Source: Gammaproteobacteria bacterium
Lineage (GTDB): Bacteria > Pseudomonadota > Gammaproteobacteria > Pseudomonadales > Azotimanducaceae
Direction of reading: 5' to 3'
DNA length: 64,000 nt
Assembly: GCA_009839505.1 (NCBI GenBank)
Contig: VXPO01000178.1
Coordinates: 32,418 to 96,417, forward strand
Shown: piece by piece, positions 34,478-42,965 of the stretch
Position numbering within the stretch: position 1 is the first letter of the stretch
Layout of the letters: each line of letters starts with the position of its first letter
Position numbers and translations under genes: made by a program
Notes under the pieces: generated by a model
Databases searched by the model: none
What the model was told of the DNA's origin: nothing
What the model saw: only the letters and a program-made list of their open reading frames with translations

Positions 34478-34484
34478 TGGCGCG

Positions 34485-35861
34485 GTGAACCGCATGGACG
34501 ACGGTTCGAAGCCGGCCAACGCCACCTTCACCGAGGGCGACCTGTCCCGTCACCTCATGCGGCTCTCGGGCTACATGATCCTCGGCTTCGTGGCGATGAC
34601 GCTGGCGAGCTTCGTAGAGATCTTCTATCTCGGGCGGGTCGGGACAGAAGCCATCGCGGCGGTGACGTTCGCCTTTCCCGTGCTCATGGTGATCGGCGCA
34701 GCGACGCGCGGCATCGGAGTCGGCATCGGTGCGGTGCTGGCACGGGCCATCGGAGCGGGCGACCGGGAGCGCGCGGCCTTCCTCACGACGCACGGCCTGC
34801 TCCTGGTGCTGATGTTCAACATCGCCTGCTCGGTGCTCCTCATCGTCTTTGCACGTCCGTTGTTCCATCTACTCGGTGCTCGCGACGCCGTGCTCGACCT
34901 CGTTGTCGCCTACATCCGCATCTCGGCCATCGGCTACCCGCTGTTCGGATTGTCCATGGTCGGCACCGGCCTGATGCGTGCCATCGGCGACCCGGTGTAT
35001 CCAGGCATCGTGATCACCGCCGGGTCGGTACTGCAGGTGCTGATCGGACCCTTCCTGATCTTCGGCTGGCTGGGACTGCCCGCGCTCGGCGTGGAGGGGG
35101 CGGCGTGGTCGTTCGTGGTCGCACGGTCGGCGTCGTTCCTCATCGGCGTGTACTGGTTCTGCTTCAGGGAACGCATGATCCGAACCTCGCTGGTCCGGTT
35201 CGGGACGTCTGCGCGGGAGATCCTGCACGTCGGCCTGCCCGCCATGACCAGCAACGTCATCGAACCGCTGGCAGCGGCCGTCGTGACGAGACTGTTGGCG
35301 CCGATGGGTGCAGCCGTCGTCGCCGGTTTCGGTGTCGGCTCGCGGATCGAGTCCATCGTGTTCATGGTGGTGATCGGTATCGCCACCAACGCGGCCCCAC
35401 TCGTCGGCCAGAACTGGGGCGCCCGACGCTTCGACCGCGTCAACGAGGCGCTACGCCTGTGCTACCGCTACTGCCTCCTCTGGGGCGTCATCGCGGCCGT
35501 CATCATGTGGGCCGGCGGCGAGTTCTTCGTGACACTCATCCGGGACGACGCCGAGGTCGTCGCCACCGCGACCAGCTACCTCTACATCATCCCCATTACC
35601 ATCGGCTTCGCGGGCATGTTCAACACCGCCAACGGCGCCTTCAACGCACTGTCGAAGCCCCTGCCCCCGCTGGTGCTTTCACTGTTGCGGCTGCTGGTGT
35701 TCTACATCCCGTTGGCGCTCGTGGCCCGGCACTGGTTCGGCTACGTCGGAATCTTCGCGGCGGCGGCGTTCACCAACGTCGTCCTCGGCGTGTGGGGACG
35801 CGAGTGGAACCGGCGCACGGTGATCCGGCAGCGGCGCCGATTGGTCGGCGCGGTGGGGTGA
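34485..35861 (+). CDS. MATE family efflux transporter
   Basis: A 458-residue integral membrane protein with twelve predicted helices. The N-terminal half begins with LMRLSGYMILGFVAMTLASFVEIFYLGRVG, the typical MATE start, and the second half with LPAMTSNVIEPLAAAVVTRLLAPMG and ATNAAPLVGQNWGARRFDR. Such proteins export cationic drugs or metabolites in exchange for Na+ or H+. GTG at 34485 or ATG at 34494 may be the start. It follows the paralogue pair closely, so co-transcription with them is likely. Confidence 0.9.
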   Translation: MNRMDDGSKPANATFTEGDLSRHLMRLSGYMILGFVAMTLASFVEIFYLGRVGTEAIAAVTFAFPVLMVIGAATRGIGVGIGAVLARAIGAGDRERAAFLTTHGLLLVLMFNIACSVLLIVFARPLFHLLGARDAVLDLVVAYIRISAIGYPLFGLSMVGTGLMRAIGDPVYPGIVITAGSVLQVLIGPFLIFGWLGLPALGVEGAAWSFVVARSASFLIGVYWFCFRERMIRTSLVRFGTSAREILHVGLPAMTSNVIEPLAAAVVTRLLAPMGAAVVAGFGVGSRIESIVFMVVIGIATNAAPLVGQNWGARRFDRVNEALRLCYRYCLLWGVIAAVIMWAGGEFFVTLIRDDAEVVATATSYLYIIPITIGFAGMFNTANGAFNALSKPLPPLVLSLLRLLVFYIPLALVARHWFGYVGIFAAAAFTNVVLGVWGREWNRRTVIRQRRRLVGAVG

Positions 35862-35865
35862 CGAT

Positions 35866-35988
35866 ATGCAGGAAGCCGTGTATACGGCCTCGCTCAACAA
35901 CCGACGCTTGGAAGTGGCCTACCGCGGCGCCAGCTTGCGCGAGGAGTTCGCCGACCAGGCGCGCCAGCTGGGTAACATCTACACGTAG
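35866..35988 (+). CDS. possible 40-residue small protein
   Basis: An ATG at 35866, four bases after the MATE stop, opens a frame of 40 codons ending at TAG 35986-35988. The product is balanced in composition and looks like protein (NNRRLEVAYRG, LREEFADQARQLGNIY), but no family is recognised and the ribosome site is weak. It could be a real small gene in the operon or a remnant of a longer one. Confidence 0.3.
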   Translation: MQEAVYTASLNNRRLEVAYRGASLREEFADQARQLGNIYT

Positions 35989-36009
35989 CGTTTAACCAAG
36001 GAATCCTCG

Positions 36010-37614
36010 ATGACGGCACGGGCGGAACGGCGCAGTTTCTGGACGTGGGGCTACGTCTCGGACGAGCCGAACGACGCGCAACGCCAGGACGCAGCAAGAC
36101 GCTTGGCGGGCCGCATCGGCGAACACGTGGAGCCGCCGCCGGTGCCCGCGATCGACGAGATTCCGCTGCCGCCGTCTCGGCTCGAGGTTCCGGAACGGCT
36201 GGCGCCTTGGGTGTCGACCGCGACCGCGGAGCGCATCACGCACACCTACGGGGGACATTCGCTGGAATTGCTTAAGGCTCTGCGCGGCGAGTTCGATCAC
36301 CCGCCGGACGCGGTCGCGCACCCAAGAGACGAGGATGAGCTCGAGGCGACCCTTGACTGGTGCGACCGCGGAGGCTTCGCGGCGATTCCCTACGGCGGCG
36401 GTACCTCGGTGGTTTGGGGGGTGAACGTCCCGCCCGACGCGAATGCCGCGGTAACCATCGATCTGGACAGTCTGAATGCCGTCCTGGAAGTCGACGAAGT
36501 CTCGCGCGCGGCGCGCATTCAGGCCGGCATCCTCGGGCCCGATCTGGAGGCCGCGCTGAAGCCCCGGGGCCTGACGCTGCGACATTTCCCGCAGAGCTTT
36601 CCCTGGTCCACCGTCGGCGGCTGGGTCGCGACCCGTTCCGGTGGTCACTACGCCACCAATCACACCCATATCGACGATTTCGTCGAGTCCACGCGGATGC
36701 TGACGCCAAGAGGCTGGTTCGAGTCGCGGCGTCTGCCGGGAAGCGGCGCGGGGCCGAGTCCCGACCGCCTCGTGCTGGGCTCGGAAGGCACGCTCGGGAT
36801 CATTACGGAGTGTTGGCTGCGTCTGCAGAAGCGCCCGGTGTTCCGCGCCACGGCCGGCGTTCGGTTCCCGTCTTGGCAGGGCGGTTGCGACGCCGTGCGG
36901 GAGATCGCCCAGGCCAAGCTGTGGCCGGCCAACCTGCGGATCCTCGACCCGGCGGAAGCCGAGTTCTCGGCAGGTCTGTCGGACGAGTACGCCCTGCTCA
37001 TCATCGGCTTCGAGTCGAGCGAGATTCCGCAAGGCGCGAACATCCACGCCGCGGTGGACATTGCCCGAGCTCACGGCGGCGAGGTCGACGACGACGCGAT
37101 CCTGGTAGACGACGGCTCGGGCTCGCCCACCGGCCGCCGCGGCGCGGTGGGAGCTTGGCGCAATGCGTTCATCGGCGTGAACGCGGGACTGACCGCCGGG
37201 CTCGGGCTGCTCGCAGATACCTTCGAGACCGCCATCACCTGGGACCGCTGGCCGGATTTCGATGCCGAGGTTCGTGAACGGGTGGGAAGGGCGCTACGTG
37301 AAGCCGTGCGCGGCGCACGACTGTCCTGCCGTTTCACCCATGTCTATCCGGACGGCCCGGCGCCGTACTACAGCTTCAGCGGCATCGTGCCGCGCGGCGC
37401 GGAATCGGAGCGCTGGCGGGTCGTCAAGCAGGCGGCGACGGAAGCCGTGGTAGCCGCCGGCGGCACGGTCACCCATCACCACGCCGTGGGCCGCATGCAC
37501 CGCGACGGTTGGGATCTGCAGCGTCCGGGCCCGTTCGCCGATTTGTGGCGGGCGGCCAAGCGCAGTGTTGATCCGAATGGAATCCTGAATCCAGGGGTTC
37601 TGATCGATCCCTGA
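36010..37614 (+). CDS. FAD-linked oxidase, alkylglycerone-phosphate synthase-like
   Basis: A 534-residue flavoenzyme of the vanillyl-alcohol-oxidase/PCMH fold. FAD-binding blocks are PYGGGTSVVWG (residues 127-137), PWSTVGGWVATRSGGH and GSEGTLGIIT. The C-terminal part, with SCRFTHVYPDGPAPYYSFSG, THHHAVGRMHRDGW and SVDPNGILNPGVL, resembles alkyl-dihydroxyacetone-phosphate synthase more than D-lactate dehydrogenase or glycolate oxidase. That enzyme makes ether lipids; bacterial relatives can have other roles. A copy of its last nine codons recurs downstream at 37800-37829. Confidence 0.85.
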   Translation: MTARAERRSFWTWGYVSDEPNDAQRQDAARRLAGRIGEHVEPPPVPAIDEIPLPPSRLEVPERLAPWVSTATAERITHTYGGHSLELLKALRGEFDHPPDAVAHPRDEDELEATLDWCDRGGFAAIPYGGGTSVVWGVNVPPDANAAVTIDLDSLNAVLEVDEVSRAARIQAGILGPDLEAALKPRGLTLRHFPQSFPWSTVGGWVATRSGGHYATNHTHIDDFVESTRMLTPRGWFESRRLPGSGAGPSPDRLVLGSEGTLGIITECWLRLQKRPVFRATAGVRFPSWQGGCDAVREIAQAKLWPANLRILDPAEAEFSAGLSDEYALLIIGFESSEIPQGANIHAAVDIARAHGGEVDDDAILVDDGSGSPTGRRGAVGAWRNAFIGVNAGLTAGLGLLADTFETAITWDRWPDFDAEVRERVGRALREAVRGARLSCRFTHVYPDGPAPYYSFSGIVPRGAESERWRVVKQAATEAVVAAGGTVTHHHAVGRMHRDGWDLQRPGPFADLWRAAKRSVDPNGILNPGVLIDP

Positions 37615-37841
37615 CCGACCAAGTGGCCGACAACTGCGTGAGCTTGGCCAGGATGGATGGACGGGATTGAAATGAACGGTCATCCCGACTTTCGAGTGGA
37701 AGTCGACTCCAGCAACCGGTGTGCTTCGGGTGACTACGCACTCCGAGGCTTGCAGGTTCACGACGACCGTCTGACGTATTTGACGACACGGTTATAGCCG
37801 TGAACCCAGGGGTGCTGATCGATCCCTGACCGACGAAGCGG
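37586..37841 (+). repeat. direct repeat of the flavoenzyme 3' end
   Basis: Bases 37586-37626 and 37801-37841 agree at 37 of 41 positions. The first copy covers the end of the flavoenzyme gene plus twelve bases of flank; the second lies in noncoding DNA but still reads NPGVLIDP followed by TGA. Two of the three coding differences are silent third-base changes, which suggests the second copy diverged while still part of a functional gene. A different gene fragment lies between the copies. Confidence 0.7.
37642..37797 (+). pseudogene. remnant C terminus of the paralogue A/B family
   Basis: A short frame, closed by TGA upstream and TAG at 37795-37797, ends CASGDYALRGLQVHDDRLTY. Paralogues A and B end CTDHAILDRRLEVRDGRLTY and CTDAALLHGRLVLRDGRLTY. 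Alignment of the last 20 residues gives the same Cys, Arg, Leu, Val, Asp and RLTY. It is therefore probably the tail of a third, deleted copy of that family. An ATG at 37672 could give a 41-residue product, but no function is expected. Confidence 0.45.
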
Positions 37842-37842
37842 T

Positions 37843-38940
37843 CTACATCTGCGTCAGCGTGAAGGTCGTTCCGGGGTTACCCACGAGCTGCAGGTGGCAG
37901 CGGTTATCCTTGTCCGCGACCCTGTATTTGATGCCGGGCTCGAATCGGAAAAAGACAAAGTCGGTTCGGCAGCGGAGCTTGATCTCCGCGATGTGGCCCT
38001 CGACGTCCTGTATGAGGAATTCGTCTTTGAACAGGTTGTAGCTCCACGACGCGCGATCACCGAAGTCTCCTGGCACGGCGTAGGCACGACCATCCGCGCG
38101 GAGTGATTCGAGTCTCTCGACCACGCGTTCCAATGCCGCCAACACCGGCTCCTCCAACTCGAGCCCTCGCAGCAGGTAGTACGTATGGATGGCCCTTTCG
38201 TAGTCATGTGTCTCGACCAGCAGCTTGAACCGCACCCGTTGGCAGTTTGTGAACAGCTCTTGCGGGAGGTGCTTCTCGGCGAATTCGTGCGCCACCGCGC
38301 GGTCCAGCGCACGCAGCTGCTGATGCTTGTCGCCCCATTTAGCGTAGTAGTTGAATTTCGCGACATGCAGATAGGCGTCCTCGTAGAGACTGAGCCTGGT
38401 GTGGAATTCGAGCGATGCCAGCCTTTTCTCGGCTTTTTCGCGGTCACCCTCCCCGATGGCGCGCATCACGGCCCTGTGGGCCCTGACGAACCATTCGCCA
38501 GCGCCTTTCGGTCCTCCTTGGAGGATGAAGACGTACTGCATTGAGTGCCCGGCATCCGCGGGTTCGCCGTCGACCCGTGCGGCTTCGAAAGTCGACTTCT
38601 CCAAAGCACGGACGGCGGCACCTTCGAACCGCCAGTCGCCCATGGATTCCGATACCGCGATCTCGTAGGGCTTGCCCTTGGGGTCGACCATGAAGTCCAG
38701 GCGAACCCAGCCCTCCTTGCCCTCGCCGAGCAGTTGGACGGGGTAGACCGGGTTAGCCCGCTCCTTGCTCCAGGGAGGCGAGTACAGGTCCAGAGCGACG
38801 CTCTCGACCGGGGCCTGAGCGGCGTCTTCCGTCGCGGTCTCGGACGCTTGGACGTCGGCGCCGTTCAAGGCGATGCCGAGGGTGACAGGGAAACCGACCA
38901 CGCATTGCCAGGATCGCACTGGATTGAGCAACGGGTGCAC
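37843..38940 (-). CDS. TonB C-terminal-domain protein with helical extension
   Basis: A 365-residue exported protein (signal-like residues 1-32). Residues 60-140 match the TonB C-terminal domain: NPVYPVQLLGEGKEGWVRLDFMVDPKGKPYEIAVSES, then AAVRALEKSTFEAARVDGEP. Unlike TonB it lacks an N-terminal transmembrane anchor with proline-rich linker, and it carries an extra 220-residue helical domain with TPR-like spacing. It may act as a periplasmic adaptor rather than as an energy transducer. Last gene of the PhyH operon, 12 bases after the epimerase stop. Confidence 0.7.
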   Translation of the reverse strand: MHPLLNPVRSWQCVVGFPVTLGIALNGADVQASETATEDAAQAPVESVALDLYSPPWSKERANPVYPVQLLGEGKEGWVRLDFMVDPKGKPYEIAVSESMGDWRFEGAAVRALEKSTFEAARVDGEPADAGHSMQYVFILQGGPKGAGEWFVRAHRAVMRAIGEGDREKAEKRLASLEFHTRLSLYEDAYLHVAKFNYYAKWGDKHQQLRALDRAVAHEFAEKHLPQELFTNCQRVRFKLLVETHDYERAIHTYYLLRGLELEEPVLAALERVVERLESLRADGRAYAVPGDFGDRASWSYNLFKDEFLIQDVEGHIAEIKLRCRTDFVFFRFEPGIKYRVADKDNRCHLQLVGNPGTTFTLTQM

Positions 38941-38952
38941 CCCTGGTGAGGG

Positions 38953-40059
38953 CTACAGCAGCCGAGGCTCGATTATAGCCAATTCCACCGATGTCTCGAC
39001 GACGGCTCGGATCGTGTCCTCCACCGGCCGTATGGTCGCGCCGAGGACTTCCTTCGCCTTCTTGCAGTCGTTGACCTTGTCGGACTGCAACGTGATCGGG
39101 TCGCCCCGGCTGGTCACTGTGGCCGGTTCGCCGAGGGCGAAGGACGGGAAGTACTCGTGGATGATGCCGGCGAGTTCCGTGCCGAAACGGATCGCCGAGC
39201 GGCCACCGGTGCCGTGCATGACGTAGCGCGGGCCACCGTGCGTCGCCCTGTGGTCGACGTCTGACTCTGCTGCCAGGCGGTGGGCCTTGACGAGATCGCG
39301 CACGTCGATGATGTTGTAGTACATGTCGTAGCGCGACGGCCAGGTGGGTTCGAGTCCCCCGGCCAGGCGGCCGATCTGCTCGATCCACTGGCCGACCTGG
39401 GCCTTGAACAGAATCGGACCGCAGATCATTGCCGGGTTCATGGTGATCGCATCCCATCCGTCGCCGCTCTCGTCGGCGGCGCGGTTGATGAGATGCTCCG
39501 TGTCCACCTTGCTGCGGGCGTACGCATTGCGTGGACCCTGCCAGTGTTCGGGATCGACGCCGTCGGATGCCCAGTCGGTTTCCGTCCACTCGTACCCCTT
39601 CGGCATGGTCGCGCCCCTTGCGCCGGAGACTGCGGCCATGGAGCTCGTGTAAACGAGCCTCTTGACGCTGCCGCTGGCGTTGATGGCGTCGATGACGTTC
39701 TGGGTGCCCGTCATGCCGCCGTCGTAGACATCCTGCGATACGTCGCCGCTGCCGAGGGGCTGGGATTTGCCGTCCGCCGAGTTGCCGAGCACGGCCGCGA
39801 CGTGGAAGACACCGGCACAATCCTTGAACGCGTCGTCGTACGAGCCGGGCGTGAACAGGTCGCAGCCGTCGACGATCTCGACCCGGGGCAGGCGGTTCAA
39901 GTAGTCCACGCAGTCCTTGCCGCGCCAGGAACTGGCGTCGCGGATGCAGGCGCGGACGGCGTAGCCGTGGATGGCGAGTTCGCGGACCATGTGGCCGCCG
40001 GTGAAGCCGGAGCAGCCGGTGACTGCGACGGGACCGTCGTTGGGGGAGATTGCCGACAT
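38953..40059 (-). CDS. NAD-dependent epimerase/dehydratase (extended SDR)
   Basis: A 368-residue extended SDR. The NAD-binding motif is TGCSGFTGGHMV near residues 14-25 and the catalytic pair is in YARSKVDTEHL. VYTSSMAAVSG supplies the Ser. The sequence resembles the dihydroflavonol-4-reductase/3-beta-hydroxysteroid dehydrogenase branch, which reduces or oxidises hydroxyl groups on ring compounds or sterols. AGGA lies eight bases before the ATG. It starts two bases after the stop of the upstream PhyH gene, so the two are certainly co-transcribed. Confidence 0.85.
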   Translation of the reverse strand: MSAISPNDGPVAVTGCSGFTGGHMVRELAIHGYAVRACIRDASSWRGKDCVDYLNRLPRVEIVDGCDLFTPGSYDDAFKDCAGVFHVAAVLGNSADGKSQPLGSGDVSQDVYDGGMTGTQNVIDAINASGSVKRLVYTSSMAAVSGARGATMPKGYEWTETDWASDGVDPEHWQGPRNAYARSKVDTEHLINRAADESGDGWDAITMNPAMICGPILFKAQVGQWIEQIGRLAGGLEPTWPSRYDMYYNIIDVRDLVKAHRLAAESDVDHRATHGGPRYVMHGTGGRSAIRFGTELAGIIHEYFPSFALGEPATVTSRGDPITLQSDKVNDCKKAKEVLGATIRPVEDTIRAVVETSVELAIIEPRLL

Positions 40060-40061
40060 AT

Positions 40062-40901
40062 TCAGTTCCTGTGTTCTGCGGCCAGCCTGGCCGTGGGATG
40101 TACGACGATGCCGTCCTTCAAGACATCGACCGGATCGCGTCCGTCGACGCCCAGGCCGAATCGGTGGTAGCCGAGCAGGCGCTGGAGTTTCTCCGGCAGC
40201 TCGAGCACGACCTCGCGGGGTACGGACAGCAGTTGGATCTCCTGCGGGCGCAGGTAGGCGACGTTGTGGCTCATGAAGAAGCCGAGTCGTTCGCGGTTGG
40301 AGGTGTTGGCGCCGCCGCCGTGCCACAGACCGCCCTCCCACATCAGCATGGTTCCCGATTTCATGACCACGCGCATGGTCTCGACGTTCTGGTCGACCGG
40401 CCGGTCGTGCCACTTGTGGCTGTAGGGGACGATGTGGGTGGCGCCGTTGTCGAGGTCGAAGTCGTCCAAGGCGATCAGCGCGTTGCAGACAAAGTGGGGA
40501 TGGGGCCGCTTGATGGGCCACAGGCCGTCGTCCTGGTGCAGGAACTGGCGCGTCTCCCCCGGCAATACGTTGAACAGTGTCGTCACGTTGATCTGGGTGT
40601 ACTTGCCGAGCACGCCTTCGATCAACGCCCGGATGCGGGCGTCGAGGAACAGGTAGTCCACGGCGCGGGTTTTGGCGAGAAGATTGTGTGCCCGCCAAGT
40701 CTTGCCCGTCTTGGTGCCGATGGCGCGCATCTCGGTGATGTGGACCTCGGTGTCGAAGGCGTGACGGATACGCGCGACTTCCTCCGGCGTGATGAAGTCC
40801 GGCACGAGGGTATAGCCCTGGTCCTCGATCTCGGTGACACGCTCGGTGATGTTCAGACCGTCGACGACGAGATCCTCAGCGACCTCTGCGGCTTGGCTCA
40901 C
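40062..40901 (-). CDS. phytanoyl-CoA dioxygenase family protein (PhyH), copy 2
   Basis: A 279-residue Fe(II)/2-oxoglutarate dioxygenase. The HxD iron ligands are in LHQDDGLWP, the distal His in LWHGGGANTS with the 2-oxoglutarate-binding Arg shortly after (NRERLGFF). It starts with GTG at 40901, whose bases overlap the stop of the preceding PhyH gene (GTGA). PhyH proteins hydroxylate fatty acyl-CoA or a wide range of small molecules. The two PhyH proteins here are quite different from each other, implying successive or alternative substrates. Confidence 0.88.
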   Translation of the reverse strand: MSQAAEVAEDLVVDGLNITERVTEIEDQGYTLVPDFITPEEVARIRHAFDTEVHITEMRAIGTKTGKTWRAHNLLAKTRAVDYLFLDARIRALIEGVLGKYTQINVTTLFNVLPGETRQFLHQDDGLWPIKRPHPHFVCNALIALDDFDLDNGATHIVPYSHKWHDRPVDQNVETMRVVMKSGTMLMWEGGLWHGGGANTSNRERLGFFMSHNVAYLRPQEIQLLSVPREVVLELPEKLQRLLGYHRFGLGVDGRDPVDVLKDGIVVHPTARLAAEHRN

Positions 40902-41980
40902 GATGCCTTTGTCCTTGTTTGTGTGTCGCTCTTGCCCTTGGCGCCGTCCTGCGAGTACTTCACGTACTGGTCGATCTTCATCCGTTTGGCTCGTTCGGCG
41001 TTCCGCTCGGAGGTCATCTTGCCGTCGTGGTGCATGTAGTCGTAGCGGGGCCGGATCGTGGTTCGCCCGGCGGCGGGCTCCATGTCGAACAGGCTGCGGT
41101 AGGCGTTGATGGATTGTCCGCCCTTGGCGCCGCGCTCGGCACCCGCCTGGCGTTCGAGATCCCAGTCGCTCTTGCCGAACGGGAACAGGCTGTAGACGTC
41201 CATGAGCCCGGCGAAGCGGATGGGATTGCGGTCCAACGCCTCCTGGGTCACCGTCTCGCGGTAGGCTTCCTCGGTCTGGTGACGGCGGCGCATGTACTCG
41301 CACTGCAGGGTCATGCGCAGACCCGGCGTCTTCTTGGGGTAGGAACCGTGCCACGTGTGATTGCCCCAGATGACCATGGAACCGGCCGGGGCTTCCACCG
41401 CCACAGCCTGATCCGCCCATTTCTCTGCTTCGCCGGCGGTCACCTGCCGTCGCCAGTGGTGGCTACCCGGCACGAACGAGATGGCACCGTCGTCCTTGGT
41501 GTAGTCGGTCACCATGAAGTGCATGTTGCAGTTGATGATCCGCTCGGGCTGGGCGTTGATGGCCGGGTCGAGATAGTCGCCATGGATTCCCGTTCGAATC
41601 TCGCCGGGTCCCTTGACCCACGCCGCGCATAGGCTCAGGACGCAGTCGGTGCCTAGGAGGTACTGTGCAAGCCCGAGGCCCGCGGGGTTGTAGGACAGGC
41701 GCTCGAAGGCCGTGTCCTCCCAGAGCATGAAGCGCTGGATGTCGTTGACGTTGGCCCACCGTTCCGGTGCCAGCCCGTCGGGACCGTAGCGGCGCAGCAT
41801 CGTCTTCTCGAGCGCCTCGCGCACTTCCTCGACGAGTTCCGGCGGGCCCACCTTCTCCGGCGGCACCACCGTGAAGCCGAACGAGGCGAGTTCGGCGATG
41901 TTGGACTCGAGGCCGAGTTGCCGCAGTTCCTGGTGCAGAAGCGCAACCGACCCGGTGGACTTCCAGTCGCCGATTTTCAT
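40898..41980 (-). CDS. phytanoyl-CoA dioxygenase family protein (PhyH), copy 1
   Basis: A 360-residue PhyH-type dioxygenase, longer than copy 2. Iron ligands are in TGIHGDYLDP (HxD) and the distal His in WGNHTWHGSYPKKTPGLRMTL, where the Arg contacts 2-oxoglutarate. The last 80 residues are a charged extension ending in a Lys-rich tail. It opens the four-gene operon PhyH-PhyH-epimerase-TonB protein. A 150-base gap separates it from the SDR gene upstream on the same strand. Confidence 0.88.
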   Translation of the reverse strand: MKIGDWKSTGSVALLHQELRQLGLESNIAELASFGFTVVPPEKVGPPELVEEVREALEKTMLRRYGPDGLAPERWANVNDIQRFMLWEDTAFERLSYNPAGLGLAQYLLGTDCVLSLCAAWVKGPGEIRTGIHGDYLDPAINAQPERIINCNMHFMVTDYTKDDGAISFVPGSHHWRRQVTAGEAEKWADQAVAVEAPAGSMVIWGNHTWHGSYPKKTPGLRMTLQCEYMRRRHQTEEAYRETVTQEALDRNPIRFAGLMDVYSLFPFGKSDWDLERQAGAERGAKGGQSINAYRSLFDMEPAAGRTTIRPRYDYMHHDGKMTSERNAERAKRMKIDQYVKYSQDGAKGKSDTQTRTKAS

Positions 41981-42130
41981 GAATCCCCCTGTCCCTAAGC
42001 GACCCCGAATTCTAACAAGTGGTGCTGGGTGCCCAAAACGTAGCGCTCTACCCGCCTCGCCGGGACACCGACGTGCGCGAGAGTTGCTCGTAGAGCAGCC
42101 AGGGCGCACAGAAACCCAGTACGTGCTCGG

Positions 42131-42925
42131 TCAATGCAGATCCTTGGTGTTCGCGGCGATGAGGCGGACCGCGGCACGCCGTGTCAGTAGGCGGGTCACG
42201 AACTGTGCCGAGATTCGGTTGAGCCGCCCGGGTACCGTGCGCGGACCCTTGCCCAGGGCGTCCAGAGTCCTTCGGGCCACTGCTTCAGACGAGAGCATGC
42301 CGGGAAGGTCGCCGGTTACCGCCCGCAGATAGCCCGGTGTGCGTATCGCGCCCGCGCAGCAGCCGACGACCTCGATGCCGCTCGACCGGAGTTCCGCCCA
42401 CAGACCCTCGGCGAGGATCGTGTTGAACGCCTTGGTGGCGGCGTAGGCGGCGACCCTCGGCGTGCCCTGGAGTCCCGCGAGGGAGGACATCAGCACGACC
42501 GCGCCCCGGCCGCGCTCGCGCATCGGCGGCAGGAGCGAGTTCAGCACGGCGAGCGGACCAAGCACGTTGACCCGGGCGACGCGTTCGAGGTCCGAGTAAT
42601 CGATGTCAACGAACTCGCCGACGGGCACGAAGGCGGCGTTGTACACCACGACGCCGATTTCGAGTCCGGCGATGGCATCGGCGAGGGAGTCCGTCAGGCC
42701 CGGATCGGCTAGGTCGAGAGCCAGGCAGCGAACCTCGACGCCATGGCGCGTGCGAACGTCACGAGCCGCTTCGTCGAGGAGCGCGGCACGGCGCGCGATC
42801 AACAACAGGTTCAACCCGCGGCTGGCAAGGTCGTGGGCGAACGCTAGGCCGAGCCCCTCCGACGCGCCGGCGACCATCGTCCAGCGGCCGTAGCGTTCCG
42901 CGAACGGCAGTTTGAGCGTCCCCAT
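42131..42925 (-). CDS. SDR family oxidoreductase
   Basis: A 264-residue classical SDR. It has GASEGLGLAFAHDLA at the N terminus (AGASEGLG glycine motif near residue 19), NAAF at the NAG position, Ser in LMSSLAGLQG and the YAATK catalytic pair. The variant NAA and the SSLAGLQGTP segment are like those in the ketosteroid/retinol dehydrogenase-like group. It follows the enoyl-CoA hydratase gene by 40 bases on the same strand, so it is probably part of the same lipid-related transcript. Confidence 0.85.
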   Translation of the reverse strand: MGTLKLPFAERYGRWTMVAGASEGLGLAFAHDLASRGLNLLLIARRAALLDEAARDVRTRHGVEVRCLALDLADPGLTDSLADAIAGLEIGVVVYNAAFVPVGEFVDIDYSDLERVARVNVLGPLAVLNSLLPPMRERGRGAVVLMSSLAGLQGTPRVAAYAATKAFNTILAEGLWAELRSSGIEVVGCCAGAIRTPGYLRAVTGDLPGMLSSEAVARRTLDALGKGPRTVPGRLNRISAQFVTRLLTRRAAVRLIAANTKDLH

Positions 42926-42965
42926 GACGGGAGACCGCGACGTTACGCGAGGCTAATCGACCGCG

